Assembly (NCBI RefSeq): GCF_014650075.1
Contig: NZ_BMUG01000001.1
Location: 262,710 to 326,709, forward strand
Length of the DNA: 64,000 nucleotides
Direction: 5' to 3'
Source of the DNA: Streptomyces microflavus
GTDB taxonomy: Bacteria; Actinomycetota; Actinomycetes; Streptomycetales; Streptomycetaceae
A program made the translations under genes and the position numbers. The notes under the pieces were generated by a model. That model saw nothing but the letters and a program-made list of their open reading frames with translations, ran no database searches and had not been told where the DNA came from. Shown one piece after another: positions 25,460 through 34,235 of the stretch (its first letter is position 1; each line of letters starts with the position of its first letter).

Positions 25460-26428
25460 TCACTCCTTGTGGGAGGGGGAGGAAGAAAGGGAAGGGGTCA
25501 GGGCGCGGACCGTGCGGGATGGGCTCGGTCGGCCCAGGTGTTCGGCCAGCCAGACGCTGGTGGCGGTGAGTTCGGACAGGTCGACGCCCGTTTCGATTCC
25601 TAGGCCGTCGAGCATCCACACCAGGTCCTCGGTGGCGAGATTGCCCGTGGCGCTCTTCGCGTACGGGCAGCCGCCCAGGCCGCCCGCCGAGGCGTCCACC
25701 GTCGTCACCCCGTGCTGGAGCGCCGCCAGGGTGTTGGACAGCGCCTGGCCGTACGTGTCGTGGAAGTGCACCCCGATGGAGGGCGTGGGGACGGATGCCT
25801 CGTTCAGCGCTGTCAGCAGTGCCGTTACGTGGCCCGGCGTCGCCACCCCGATCGTGTCGCCCAGCGACAGCTCGTCGCAGCCCAGGTCCATCAGCGCCTT
25901 CGCGACCCTGACGACCTGCGCCACCGGCACCGCGCCCTCCCACGGGTCGCCGAAGCACATCGACAGGTACCCGCGCACATGCACCTTGTCCGCCTTGGCG
26001 CGGGCCACCACCGGCTCGAACATCGCGAGCGACTCGTCGACCGTCCGGTTCAGGTTGCGTGCGGCGAACGTCTCCGTCGCCGAGCCGAACACCGCGATCG
26101 ACCGGGCCCCGAGCGCGAGCGCCCGGTCCAGGCCGCGTTCGTTCGGGACGAGGACCGGGAGGGACACGTCACCGATGTCCGCGACCTCGCCGAGGAGCGG
26201 GAACAGCTCCTCCGCGTCCGCCAGTTGGGGCACCCACTTCGGGTGCACGAAGCTCGTCGCCTCGATGGTCGTCAGGCCCGCCACGGCCAGGCGGCGGATG
26301 AACTCCGCCTTCACCGGGGTCGGGACGGTCTCCTTCTCGTTCTGCAGGCCGTCCCGCGCGCCCACTTCGTGGATCCGGACCCGGGCCGGCAGACCGGGCG
26401 CCGGGACCTTCATGGGGAGCGTGGTCAT
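25460..26428 (-). CDS. Hydroxymethylglutaryl-CoA lyase
   Basis: This 322-residue lyase of the DRE-TIM metallolyase superfamily splits HMG-CoA into acetoacetate and acetyl-CoA, the last step of leucine breakdown. [15 protein letters not shown] supplies the metal-binding Asp and catalytic Arg, [13 protein letters not shown] the metal histidines, and [21 protein letters not shown] the signature with the active-site Cys. Its start overlaps the end of the biotin carboxylase gene by 4 bp. The C-terminal tail is Ser-rich and of no known function. Confidence 0.95.
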   Translation of the reverse strand: MTTLPMKVPAPGLPARVRIHEVGARDGLQNEKETVPTPVKAEFIRRLAVAGLTTIEATSFVHPKWVPQLADAEELFPLLGEVADIGDVSLPVLVPNERGLDRALALGARSIAVFGSATETFAARNLNRTVDESLAMFEPVVARAKADKVHVRGYLSMCFGDPWEGAVPVAQVVRVAKALMDLGCDELSLGDTIGVATPGHVTALLTALNEASVPTPSIGVHFHDTYGQALSNTLAALQHGVTTVDASAGGLGGCPYAKSATGNLATEDLVWMLDGLGIETGVDLSELTATSVWLAEHLGRPSPSRTVRALTPSLSSSPSHKE

Positions 26429-28368
26429 GAGTCCTCCCGAGGGGCCACTACCGCCAGGATCTGGTCCATCGCCACCGTCGCGCCCGCCGTGACGTCCAGC
26501 TCCGTGACCGTCCCCGCGTGCGGGGCGGAGATCACGTGTTCCATCTTCATCGCCTCCACCACGAGCAGGCTCTGACCTGCTTCGACCTCGTCCCCGACGG
26601 CCACCTTCACCACCGTGACCGTGCCCGGCATCGGCGCCGCCAGCGTGTCCGCCCCGCCCCGGCCGGCCCCGCTCAGGGACGCCTCCACCGGGTCGTGGTC
26701 CTGGACGTGCCAGGTGTCGCCGTCCCGGCCGAGCCAGTCGCCGGAGCGGTGGAAGTGGCCCACCGTGCCGTCGAGTTCGACCGAGACCCGGTCGGCCGTG
26801 ACCGTCGCGGAGGCCGGGGCCTCGTACGTCACCGGGTCCGCGCCGGACACCCGCAGCGGGAACACCAGCGGCGCCGGGGTCCCCCCCGTCCGCCACCCGC
26901 TCGGCACGGAGAACGGGTCCGTCCAGCCCCCCGCGTCCGGCCGGGGCTCCAGCACCTCCCGGCGGACCGCGGCCGCCGCCGCGTACACCTCGTCCGGAAC
27001 CCCGTCCGGCACCAGGCCCTCCGCCTCGCGCTCCACCAGCCCCGTGTCGAGGTTGCCGGAGATCACGTCCGGGTGGGCCAGCAGGCGGCGCAGGAAGCCC
27101 GCGTTGGTCGGGACGCCCAGGATCACCGTGTCCGCGAGGGCCGCCCGCAGCTTGCGGATGGCCGTCGCGCGGTCGGGGCCGTACGCGATGACCTTCGACA
27201 GCATCGGGTCGTACAGGCTGCCCACCGGCACGCCCTCGCTGAGCCCCGAGTCCGTCCGCACCCCGCCGCCCTGCGGCTCGCGCAGGGCCAGCACCGTACC
27301 GCCGGATGGCAGAAAGCCGCGGGAGGGGTCCTCGGCGCAGACGCGGGCCTCGATCGCCCAGCCGGTGAGGCGGATGTCCTCTTGTGCGTACGGGAGTTGC
27401 TCGCCCGACGCCACCCTCAGCTGCCACTCCACCAGGTCCAGGCCCGTGATCAGCTCCGTGACCGGGTGCTCGACCTGGAGGCGGGTGTTCATCTCCATGA
27501 AGTAGTACGAGGCCGGGTCGTTGCCCGGGACGATGAACTCCACCGTCCCCGCGCCGACATAGCCGCAACTGCGCGCCGCCTGCACGGCCGCCTCGCCCAT
27601 CGCCGCCCGCGTTTCCGGAGTGAGGAGGACGGACGGCGCCTCCTCGATGATCTTCTGGTGGCGGCGCTGGAGCGAGCACTCGCGCTCGCCGAGGTGGATC
27701 ACGTTGCCGTGGGCGTCGGCCAGGACCTGGATCTCGATGTGGCGCGGGCGGTCGATCCACCGCTCCACGAGGAGGGTGTCATCGCCGAAGGAAGAGCGGG
27801 CCTCGCGCCTCGCCGCCGCGATCTCCTCCGCCAGCACCTCCGCGTCCCGGACCAGGCGCATGCCCTTGCCGCCGCCGCCCGCGGAGGGCTTCAGCAGCAC
27901 CGGGGTGCCGATCTCCCTTGCCGCCGACTCCAGTTGGGCATCGGTCAGGCCGCTGCCGGACGAACCCGGGACCACCGGGACCCCGGCCGCCGAGACCGTC
28001 TCCTTGGCCCGGATCTTGTCGCCCATGAGCGAGATCGCGGAGGCGGGCGGGCCGATGAAGGTCAGCCCCGCCTCCGCGCAGGCGGCGGCGAAGGCCGCGT
28101 TCTCCGCGAGGAAGCCGTAGCCGGGGTGGACGGCCTGGGCGCCGGTCCGGCGGGCCGCCTCCAGCAGTGCGGGCACGCTCAGATAGCTCTCGGCGGCCGG
28201 CGGCGGGCCGATCCGTACCGCCGTGTCCGCCTCCCGCACATGCCGGGCGTCCGCGTCCGCGTCGCTGAAGACCGCGACCGAGCGCACCCCCAGCTCGCGC
28301 AGGGTCCGGATCACCCGGACGGCGATCTCGCCGCGGTTGGCGACCAGAACGGTGTCGAACATCGTCAT
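26425..28368 (-). CDS. Acyl-CoA carboxylase alpha subunit (biotin carboxylase + BCCP)
   Basis: This 647-residue protein carboxylates biotin with ATP and bicarbonate and carries it to the partner carboxyltransferase. The biotin carboxylase region (about 1-450) has [16 protein letters not shown], the ATP-binding [14 protein letters not shown] and [14 protein letters not shown]. The C-terminal biotinyl domain has [13 protein letters not shown] (about 602-614) with the biotinylated Lys. The ATG at 28368 follows GAGGAA. With the adjacent carboxyltransferase and HMG-CoA lyase, methylcrotonyl-CoA is the most likely substrate. Acetyl- or propionyl-CoA cannot be excluded, since Streptomyces alpha subunits may serve several beta subunits. 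Confidence 0.93.
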   Translation of the reverse strand: MTMFDTVLVANRGEIAVRVIRTLRELGVRSVAVFSDADADARHVREADTAVRIGPPPAAESYLSVPALLEAARRTGAQAVHPGYGFLAENAAFAAACAEAGLTFIGPPASAISLMGDKIRAKETVSAAGVPVVPGSSGSGLTDAQLESAAREIGTPVLLKPSAGGGGKGMRLVRDAEVLAEEIAAARREARSSFGDDTLLVERWIDRPRHIEIQVLADAHGNVIHLGERECSLQRRHQKIIEEAPSVLLTPETRAAMGEAAVQAARSCGYVGAGTVEFIVPGNDPASYYFMEMNTRLQVEHPVTELITGLDLVEWQLRVASGEQLPYAQEDIRLTGWAIEARVCAEDPSRGFLPSGGTVLALREPQGGGVRTDSGLSEGVPVGSLYDPMLSKVIAYGPDRATAIRKLRAALADTVILGVPTNAGFLRRLLAHPDVISGNLDTGLVEREAEGLVPDGVPDEVYAAAAAVRREVLEPRPDAGGWTDPFSVPSGWRTGGTPAPLVFPLRVSGADPVTYEAPASATVTADRVSVELDGTVGHFHRSGDWLGRDGDTWHVQDHDPVEASLSGAGRGGADTLAAPMPGTVTVVKVAVGDEVEAGQSLLVVEAMKMEHVISAPHAGTVTELDVTAGATVAMDQILAVVAPREDS

Positions 28369-28375
28369 CTGTTCC

Positions 28376-29998
28376 TCACATCCGGAAGACGCCGAAGCCG
28401 GGCCCGGCCGGGTCCTTCTGGGGCAGCGGGGCATTGGCACAGGCGGTCAGGGCGAGGCCCAGCACCTGGCGGGTGTCCACGGGGTCGATCACACCGTCGT
28501 CCCAGAGCCGGGCGGTGGCGTAGTACGCGTTGCCCTGAGTCTCGTACTGCTGGCGGATCGGGGCCTTGAACGTTTCTTCGTCCTCGGCGCTCCAGTCGTC
28601 ACCGAGCTGGTCGCGCTTGACGGTGGCCAGGACGGAGGCCGCCTGCTCACCGCCCATGACGGAGATCTTGGCGTTGGGCCACATCCACAGGAAGCGGGGC
28701 GAGTACGCCCGGCCGCACATGGAGTAGTTGCCCGCGCCGTACGAACCGCCGACGACGACCGTCAGCTTCGGCACCCGGGTGCAGGCCACCGCCGTGACCA
28801 TTTTCGCGCCGTGCTTGGCGATGCCGCCCGCCTCGTAGTCCCGGCCGACCATGAAGCCGGAGATGTTCTGCAGGAAGACGAGCGGGATGCCGCGCTGGTC
28901 GCACAGCTCGATGAAGTGCGCGCCCTTCTGGGCCGACTCGGAGAACAGGATCCCGTTGTTCGCGACGATCCCCACGGGGTGGCCGTGGATGCGGGCGAAC
29001 CCGGTGATCAGCGTCGTACCGTACTCCGCCTTGAACTCCTGGAAGCGCGAGCCGTCCACCACCCGGGCGATGACCTCGCGTACGTCGTACGGGGTGCGGG
29101 AGTCCACCGGCACCGCGCCGTACAGACCCGCCGGGTCCACCTTCGGCTCCTCGGCCGGCTCGACCGACCAGGGGAGCGGGGCGCGGTCCGGGAGGGTCGC
29201 CACGATGTTGCGGACGATCCGCAGGGCGTGCGCGTCGTCCTCCGCGAGATGGTCGGTGACCCCCGACGTACGGGAGTGGACCTCGCCGCCGCCCAGCTCC
29301 TCCGCCGTGACGACCTCACCGGTCGCGGCCTTCACCAGCGGCGGGCCGCCGAGGAAGATCGTGCCCTGGTTGCGGACGATGACGGCCTCGTCGCTCATCG
29401 CCGGGACGTACGCCCCGCCCGCCGTGCAGGAGCCCAGCACCGCCGCGATCTGCGGGATGCCCGCCCCCGACATGCGGGCCTGGTTGTAGAAGATCCGCCC
29501 GAAGTGGTCCCGGTCGGGGAAGACCTCGTCCTGCATCGGGAGGAACGCGCCGCCCGAGTCGACCAGGTAGAGGCAGGGGAGCCGGTTCTCCAGCGCCACC
29601 TCCTGCGCGCGCAGGTGCTTCTTCACGGTCATCGGGTAGTACGTGCCGCCCTTGACGGTCGCGTCATTGGCGACGATCACGCACTCCCGGCCGCTGACCC
29701 GCCCGATCCCGGCGATCACCCCGGCCGCCGGGGCGGCGCCCCCGTACAGCCCCTCGGCCGCCAGCGGGGCCAGCTCCAGGAAGGGCGAGCCCGGGTCGAG
29801 GAGGGTGTCCACCCGGTCCCGGGGGAGCAGCTTGCCGCGCGCCTCGTGGCGGGCCCGCGCCTTCTCACCCCCGCCCAGCCGTGCCGTGGCGAGCCGTGCC
29901 GCCAGCTCGTCGGCGAGCGCGTGATGCGCCGCCTCGTTGGCCTGCCAGGCCTCCGAGGCGGGATCGGCCGCGCTCGCCAGGACCGGTGCCTGCTGCAT
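28376..29998 (-). CDS. Acyl-CoA carboxylase beta subunit (carboxyltransferase, methylcrotonyl-CoA type)
   Basis: This 540-residue carboxyltransferase moves CO2 from biotin to an acyl-CoA. It has two crotonase-fold halves: [20 protein letters not shown] and [18 protein letters not shown] in the first, and [43 protein letters not shown] in the second. The FLWMWPN and GAGNY...CGRAY patterns are those of methylcrotonyl-CoA carboxylase beta (AccD1/MccB-like) rather than AccB/PccB. ATG 29998 was chosen because AAGGGGG lies 9 bp upstream. The earlier ATG at 30031 has no ribosome site. It is the first gene of the operon, with 7 bp to the alpha subunit gene. Confidence 0.93.
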   Translation of the reverse strand: MQQAPVLASAADPASEAWQANEAAHHALADELAARLATARLGGGEKARARHEARGKLLPRDRVDTLLDPGSPFLELAPLAAEGLYGGAAPAAGVIAGIGRVSGRECVIVANDATVKGGTYYPMTVKKHLRAQEVALENRLPCLYLVDSGGAFLPMQDEVFPDRDHFGRIFYNQARMSGAGIPQIAAVLGSCTAGGAYVPAMSDEAVIVRNQGTIFLGGPPLVKAATGEVVTAEELGGGEVHSRTSGVTDHLAEDDAHALRIVRNIVATLPDRAPLPWSVEPAEEPKVDPAGLYGAVPVDSRTPYDVREVIARVVDGSRFQEFKAEYGTTLITGFARIHGHPVGIVANNGILFSESAQKGAHFIELCDQRGIPLVFLQNISGFMVGRDYEAGGIAKHGAKMVTAVACTRVPKLTVVVGGSYGAGNYSMCGRAYSPRFLWMWPNAKISVMGGEQAASVLATVKRDQLGDDWSAEDEETFKAPIRQQYETQGNAYYATARLWDDGVIDPVDTRQVLGLALTACANAPLPQKDPAGPGFGVFRM

Positions 29999-30051
29999 CG
30001 TGTCGAGCCCCCTTGCCCGTACCGCGATCATGTGCGTGATAACCGTCTGCT

Positions 30052-30096
30052 GTTAATGAGCGTTAACGCGTTTCCCTCAGGTTAACGAGCGCTAAC
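30052..30096. promoter_or_regulatory. Paired 16-bp operators GTTAAYGAGCGYTAAC
   Basis: Two near-identical palindromes, GTTAATGAGCGTTAAC (30052-30067) and GTTAACGAGCGCTAAC (30081-30096), lie 29 bp apart between the carboxylase operon and the TetR gene. The first fits GTTAA-N6-TTAAC exactly. That motif is the one I recall for AccR, a TetR repressor of short-chain acyl-CoA carboxylation genes in S. avermitilis. Confidence 0.85.
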
Positions 30097-30120
30097 GGCC
30101 CTGTCTAGAATGAATCCTCA
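30082..30120 (+). promoter_or_regulatory. Probable leaderless promoter of the TetR gene
   Basis: TTAACG (30082-30087) and TAGAAT (30106-30111), spaced 18 bp apart, place the transcription start about 8-9 bp downstream, at the ATG (30120). There is no ribosome site, so the mRNA is probably leaderless. The second palindrome covers the -35 element, which predicts autorepression. Confidence 0.55.
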
Positions 30121-30740
30121 TGAGCACCCATGCCGCCGCCCGCGTCGCGGCCCCCACCCGCCGCGAGCAGATCCTGCGGGAGGCCGCGCGCCTCTTCGCC
30201 GAGCGCGGCTTCCACGGTGTCGGCGTCGACGAGATAGGCGCCGCGGTCGGTATCAGCGGCCCCGGCCTCTACCGCCACTTCCCCGGCAAGGACGCGATGC
30301 TCGCCGAGCTGCTGGTCGGCATCAGCGAGCGGCTGCTGGACGGCGGCCGCCTCCGGGTGACGGAGGACGCCGCCCGGGGCGACGGCTCCCCGGAAGCCCT
30401 CCTGGACGCGCTCATCGAGGGCCACATCGACTTCGCCCTCGACGACCGCCCCCTCATCACCCTCCACGATCGCGAGCTGGACCGGCTGCGCGACACGGAC
30501 CGCAAGCGGGTGCGCCGGCTCCAGCGCGAGTACGTGGAGGTCTGGGTGGGTGTCGTCCGCGCCCTCTACCCCGGCCTGCCCGAGAACGAGGCCCGCGTCA
30601 CCGTGCACGCCGTCTTCGGCCTGCTGAACTCCACCCCGCACCTGGCCCGGCCCGAGGCCCGCCCCGGGCGCGAGGCCACCGCCGCGCTGCTGCACCGGCT
30701 GGCGCGCGGGGCGTTCGCGGCGGCCGCGGACCCCTCCTGA
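30120..30740 (+). CDS. TetR-family repressor of the acyl-CoA carboxylase operon (AccR-like)
   Basis: This 206-residue regulator has an N-terminal TetR HTH, REQILREAARLFAERGFHGVGVDEIGAAVGISGPGLYRHFPGKDAML, and a helical ligand domain of the type found in fatty-acid/CoA-responsive members. It is divergent from the carboxylase-lyase-dehydrogenase operon and shares with it a 121-bp region holding two palindromes. Position and operator match AccR of S. avermitilis as I remember it, which responds to short-chain acyl-CoAs, so the same role is inferred. It should repress both itself and the operon. The identity with AccR rather than a paralogue would need a sequence comparison. Confidence 0.88.
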   Translation: MSTHAAARVAAPTRREQILREAARLFAERGFHGVGVDEIGAAVGISGPGLYRHFPGKDAMLAELLVGISERLLDGGRLRVTEDAARGDGSPEALLDALIEGHIDFALDDRPLITLHDRELDRLRDTDRKRVRRLQREYVEVWVGVVRALYPGLPENEARVTVHAVFGLLNSTPHLARPEARPGREATAALLHRLARGAFAAAADPS

Positions 30741-30820
30741 GCAGGAGTTCCGCCCCCTGGGCAACCCCGGGCGGGTTCTTCACGTCTGTCCGAGGAGCAG
30801 GGTGAGGAGACCGGTCGGTA

Positions 30821-30906
30821 CATCGATCGGGACGCCGGTCGTGACATCGATCGGGACGCCGGTCGTGACATCGATCGGGACGCCGGTCGGGACATCGATC
30901 GGGACG
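30821..30906 (+). repeat. 24-bp tandem repeats before GPP34 gene
   Basis: Units beginning CATCGATCGGGACGCCGGTC start at 30821, 30845, 30869 and 30893; the last unit is partial. The period is 24 bp, and the copies are nearly identical. They lie just before the chosen start of the GPP34 gene and are in frame with it. Translated, they would add TSIGTPVV-type repeats. Confidence 0.85.
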
Positions 30907-30930
30907 AAGAGAGTACGGGGGAGCCTGACC

Positions 30931-31596
30931 ATGGCCGTCTCGCTGGGCGAAGAGATCATGCTGCTGTCGCTGGACGACACGACCGGCGCGGCGAAGGGGG
31001 AGTCGGCGGCGCGCTGGGGCGTGGCCGCGGGCATGCTCCTGGAGCTGGTCATGGCGGGCCGCGTCACGGTGAAGGGCGGCCGCGTCGAGGTCTTCGACCC
31101 GACCCCGACCGGCGACGCCCTCCTCGACGGAAGGCTCGACCGGCTGGTGCGCTGGGTCCACGGGGCCTCCAGCAGCCGCAAGGTGGTCGACTGGCTGACC
31201 CGGGAGCACGCGAAGGGCTCGCAGGACGTGGTGGCCGGCCTCTGCGCCCGCGGCCTGGTGACCGAGGAGAAGCACCGGGCCCTCGGCGTCTTCCCGGTGC
31301 GCCGCTACCCGGAGGCCGACGGATCCGTCGAACGGGAGCTGCGCGCACGACTGGCCGCGGTGGTGCTGCACGGGGCCGAGCCGGACGCCCGCACCAGCGC
31401 GCTGGTCGCTCTGCTGCACGCCACGGGGATGCACCCGCAGACCTTCCCCGGCCTGCCGAAGAAGCAGGTGGCCCCGCGGATGGCGGAGATCGCCGACGGC
31501 CACTGGGCGGGCGTGAGCGTGCGGGAGGCCATCCGCAACCTCCAGGCCGCGATCTCCACGGTGACTGTGGTGACCGTGCTCTCCGTCGTCCCGTGA
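30931..31596 (+). CDS. GPP34/GOLPH3-like phosphoprotein family protein
   Basis: This 221-residue protein resembles the bacterial GPP34 (GOLPH3) family: an N-terminal SLGEEIMLLSLDDTTGAAKGE, then VAAGMLLELVMAGRVTVKGGRVEV, with a mainly helical remainder. Eukaryotic GOLPH3 binds phosphatidylinositol-4-phosphate. The role in actinobacteria is unknown, but membrane-surface binding is plausible. ATG 30931 follows GGGGGAG and gives the family N-terminus. An alternative in-frame start at 30802 would prepend tandem-repeat sequence and is less likely. Its stop overlaps the start of the next membrane protein gene (GTGA), so the two are coupled. Confidence 0.85.
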   Translation: MAVSLGEEIMLLSLDDTTGAAKGESAARWGVAAGMLLELVMAGRVTVKGGRVEVFDPTPTGDALLDGRLDRLVRWVHGASSSRKVVDWLTREHAKGSQDVVAGLCARGLVTEEKHRALGVFPVRRYPEADGSVERELRARLAAVVLHGAEPDARTSALVALLHATGMHPQTFPGLPKKQVAPRMAEIADGHWAGVSVREAIRNLQAAISTVTVVTVLSVVP

Positions 31597-32897
31597 AGCA
31601 TCCGGAGACCAGCGAGACCAGCGAGACCAGCGAGACCAGCGGGCACAGCGAGCACATCGGGCACATCGAGCACATCGGGCACATCGGGCCCATCCGGCAC
31701 ACGTCAGCGGCCGAGCCCGCAGCCGTGATGCCAGGGCCCCACCGCATCGTCGAGGTCGACGCGCTGCGCGGCTTCGCGCTCTGCGGCATCTTCCTCGCCA
31801 ATGTCCTGGTGATGGCGGGCATCGAAGGGCGGGGCGGCGACGGGCCGAGCGCCAGTGGTCTGGACCAGGCGGCGCACTGGCTGGTCATGATGCTCGTCCA
31901 GACCAAGTTCTACCTGCTCTTCTCCTTCCTCTTCGGCTACAGCACCACCCTCCAGATGGACTCGGCCGAACGCGACGGCGCCCCCTTCGCGCCCAGGATG
32001 CTGCGCCGCCTCCTCGGCCTGTTCGTGCTCGGCGCCCTGCACGCGGTCCTGCTGTACCCGGGCGACATCCTCACCACGTACGCCGTCCTCGGCCTGGTCC
32101 TCTTCGCGGCCCGGACCGTCGACCCGGCCAGGATGTGGCGCGCCGCGCTCCGGGTGTACGGGGCCGTGGCCGCGCTCTACCTGCTCCTCGGGGCGGCCGT
32201 CGCCCTGGTGGACACGGGCGGGGGCGACGAGGGCCTCGCGGCCTCCACGGCCGAGCTGACCGCCGCGTACCGGGGCGGCCCGGCGGACGTGGTCCGCGCC
32301 AACATGGATGCCTGGACCGACATCCTGGCCGGGCTCCTCATGATGGGCGGCATGGTCGTCGCGGCGTTCCTGGCCGGGTTCGTGGCGGGCAGGCGCCGGC
32401 TCCTGACGGGCACCGGCACCCCGGACCGCGTGGCCCGGCTGCGCCGGATCTGCGGCTGGGGCCTGGCCGTCGGGCTGCCCGGCGGCGTACTCATGGCGGC
32501 GGGCACGGTGGGGCCGCTGGGCGCCCGCTGGGAGATCCCGATGTTCATCGTCGGCATGCTCACCGCACCCGCGCTCAGTGGGGCGTACGCCTGCGGTCTG
32601 CTCCTCTGGTTCACCACTCCGCGCGGCGCCCGCCTCGCCGCCCGGCTGGCTCCGGCCGGCCGCATGGCCCTCACCAACTACCTGGTGCAGTCCCTCGTGA
32701 TGGCGCTCGTCTTCACCGGTTACGGGGCCGCCCTGTACGGCCGGGTCGCCGCGGCGGCCGTGCTGGGCGGGGCGCTGCTCTTCTACGGGTGCCAACTCGC
32801 CGCCTCCGCCCGGCTGATGGAACGCCACCGGCTCGGCCCGGTCGAACGGCTGCTGCGCGCGGTCACGTTGTGGGGCCGGCCGACGCCTCGCGCCTGA
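31593..32897 (+). CDS. DUF418/YeiB-family membrane protein with repetitive N-terminus
   Basis: This 434-residue integral membrane protein has about 8-10 helices. The DUF418 features are HRIVEVDALRGFALCGIFLANVLVM at the start, FYLLFSFLFGYSTTLQM, and the C-terminal GRMALTNYLVQSLVMALVFTGYGAALYGR. The function is unknown; acyltransferase-like or transport roles have been suggested for relatives. GTG 31593 overlaps the preceding stop codon by 4 bp. That start gives about 45 low-complexity residues (SETSETSETSG then HIGHIEHIGHIG) encoded by short DNA repeats. A start at ATG 31728 would give a normal family N-terminus and is a real alternative. Confidence 0.85.
   Translation: MKHPETSETSETSETSGHSEHIGHIEHIGHIGPIRHTSAAEPAAVMPGPHRIVEVDALRGFALCGIFLANVLVMAGIEGRGGDGPSASGLDQAAHWLVMMLVQTKFYLLFSFLFGYSTTLQMDSAERDGAPFAPRMLRRLLGLFVLGALHAVLLYPGDILTTYAVLGLVLFAARTVDPARMWRAALRVYGAVAALYLLLGAAVALVDTGGGDEGLAASTAELTAAYRGGPADVVRANMDAWTDILAGLLMMGGMVVAAFLAGFVAGRRRLLTGTGTPDRVARLRRICGWGLAVGLPGGVLMAAGTVGPLGARWEIPMFIVGMLTAPALSGAYACGLLLWFTTPRGARLAARLAPAGRMALTNYLVQSLVMALVFTGYGAALYGRVAAAAVLGGALLFYGCQLAASARLMERHRLGPVERLLRAVTLWGRPTPRA
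31605..31694 (+). repeat. 9-bp microsatellite in N-terminus of DUF418 gene
   Basis: Four exact copies of GAGACCAGC (31605-31640) are followed by about six degenerate GGGCACATC/GAGCACATC units to 31694. A 9-bp change keeps the reading frame, so length could vary without loss of the protein. Confidence 0.85.
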
Positions 32898-33187
32898 ACA
32901 GGCGTTTCCCCGGAGGGCGTTCTCCCGGAAAAGCGTTCGCCCCCTCCTCGGGCGGAAGGCGATACTTCCGGTGTCCGGACACGGCCGCACCATCGTGCGG
33001 AACCGGGCCCCGGCCGACCGCGCCGTACGAGCGCGCTCGGCCCGCACGACGGCTCGCGCGGGTCCCTGGGTAACGGGGGGAGGGACCCGCGCGTGGCCGA
33101 TCTGCGGTGCTGCCGATCTGCCGTCCCGCCCATCTGCCGTGCTGCTGTGTGCTGCCTTCCCGCCCCTGCCGGAGGCGGCGGTTCCCC

Positions 33188-34096
33188 TCAGGCCGCCGTC
33201 AGGTGCTCGCGCGCCCAGGTGGCGAGCGTGGTCACCGGAATCCCGAGCTCCAGGGCGAGTTCGGGGCGGGCCGGCTGGGTGATGGCGTTGCTCCAGACGT
33301 GACCGGCCCCCCATGCAGGCATGCCCGCTGCGAGGGCCTCGTCCAGGCTCATCGTCGGTGCCTCCACCGGGACCCCCCACGCGGTGGACAGCGTCCGGGC
33401 GACCTCCTCCATGGTGAGCAGCTCACCGGCGAGCTCCAGCTCCACCTCGTGGAAGCGGTCGGGCTCCTGGATGGCGTGGGCGGCGGCCGCACCGATGTCC
33501 TCCGTCGCCACCAGCGCCAGGGTCGTGTCCGGCAGCAGGACCGTCGCCAGTCCGCCTTCGGGCCCGTGGGGCGCCAGTTGGGGCAGGTTGTCCATGAAGA
33601 ACGCGGGCTTGATCACGGTCCAGCGGGCGAAGCCCGCCCCGCGCACCTTCTCCAGGATCGCCTGCTTGGTGTCGAAGTAGCCCGCCATGGCCGCCCAGCG
33701 GCCCTCCGCCCACCCCGGGGTCTCCGTGTGCCGGCCGACCCCGCTGGTCGAGGACTGGACGAACTGGGGCACGCCCGCAGCGCGCGCCGCCTCGATCAGG
33801 TTGGTCGCCTGCGCCAGCTCTCCGGCGAAGTCGACGCCGGTCTCGTCCATCGGCGGCATCTGCACCGAGAACACGGCACGGACGTCCGCGCAGGCCGGGT
33901 CCAGCGAGGACCGGTCGGCGAGGTCTCCGGTGACCAGTTCCACGCCGAGGGCCTCGACGGCCTTCGCGCGCGGGGAGTGCGGGTCGCGTACCAGCGCGCG
34001 CACCGGCACGTCGGCGGCCAGCAGTGCTCGGGCGACAGCCCCGCCCTGGCGTCCGGTGGCACCGGTGACCAGTACGGGGGCGGAACGTGATGCCAT
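33188..34096 (-). CDS. NmrA-like NAD(P)-binding protein
   Basis: This 302-residue atypical short-chain reductase-type protein has the dinucleotide loop VLVTGATGRQGGAVARALL at its N-terminus, followed by VRALVRDPHSPRAKAVEALGVELVTGDLADRSSL as in NmrA-like and NAD(P)H-sensing proteins. A Ser-Thr-Ser stretch (VQSSTSGVGRHTE) replaces the usual Tyr-x-x-x-Lys catalytic motif, so it may be a redox sensor or quinone reductase of the QOR2 type. ATG 34096 is preceded by GGAGACACC. A divergent TetR regulator gene starts 139 bp away and a 21-bp inverted repeat lies between, so the TetR protein probably controls it. Confidence 0.88.
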   Translation of the reverse strand: MASRSAPVLVTGATGRQGGAVARALLAADVPVRALVRDPHSPRAKAVEALGVELVTGDLADRSSLDPACADVRAVFSVQMPPMDETGVDFAGELAQATNLIEAARAAGVPQFVQSSTSGVGRHTETPGWAEGRWAAMAGYFDTKQAILEKVRGAGFARWTVIKPAFFMDNLPQLAPHGPEGGLATVLLPDTTLALVATEDIGAAAAHAIQEPDRFHEVELELAGELLTMEEVARTLSTAWGVPVEAPTMSLDEALAAGMPAWGAGHVWSNAITQPARPELALELGIPVTTLATWAREHLTAA

Positions 34097-34158
34097 GGCG
34101 GTGTCTCCTCGTGTAGGGGGAACAGAGCGGCTCGGGACGGCGCAGCTCGGGAAACACA

Positions 34159-34179
34159 AAACGGCGGGCCCCGCCGTTT
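34159..34179. promoter_or_regulatory. 21-bp inverted repeat, probable TetR operator
   Basis: Two exact 10-bp arms (AAACGGCGGG and its complement) flank a single central C in the divergent NmrA-TetR promoter region. The position fits an operator. A second, partial copy of the GGCGGGGCCC core lies at about 34196-34205. Confidence 0.65.
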
Positions 34180-34235
34180 CGCACTCGCTACGATATGGCG
34201 GGGCCCACCACTTAGCAAGGAGAGAAGGAGAGCAC

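Noticed and set aside
30802..30930. Upstream start for the GPP34 protein through the 24-bp repeats
   Set aside because: It adds repetitive residues not typical of the family, while the downstream ATG has a good ribosome site.
30802..31694. Could the repeats near GPP34/DUF418 be a CRISPR array?
   Set aside because: Repeats are contiguous without unique spacers and no cas genes are present.
31855..31870. AGTGGTCTGGACCAGG resembles a DasR site
   Set aside because: It lies inside the DUF418 coding region (codons for Ser-Gly-Leu-Asp-Gln) and has several mismatches, so chance is likelier.
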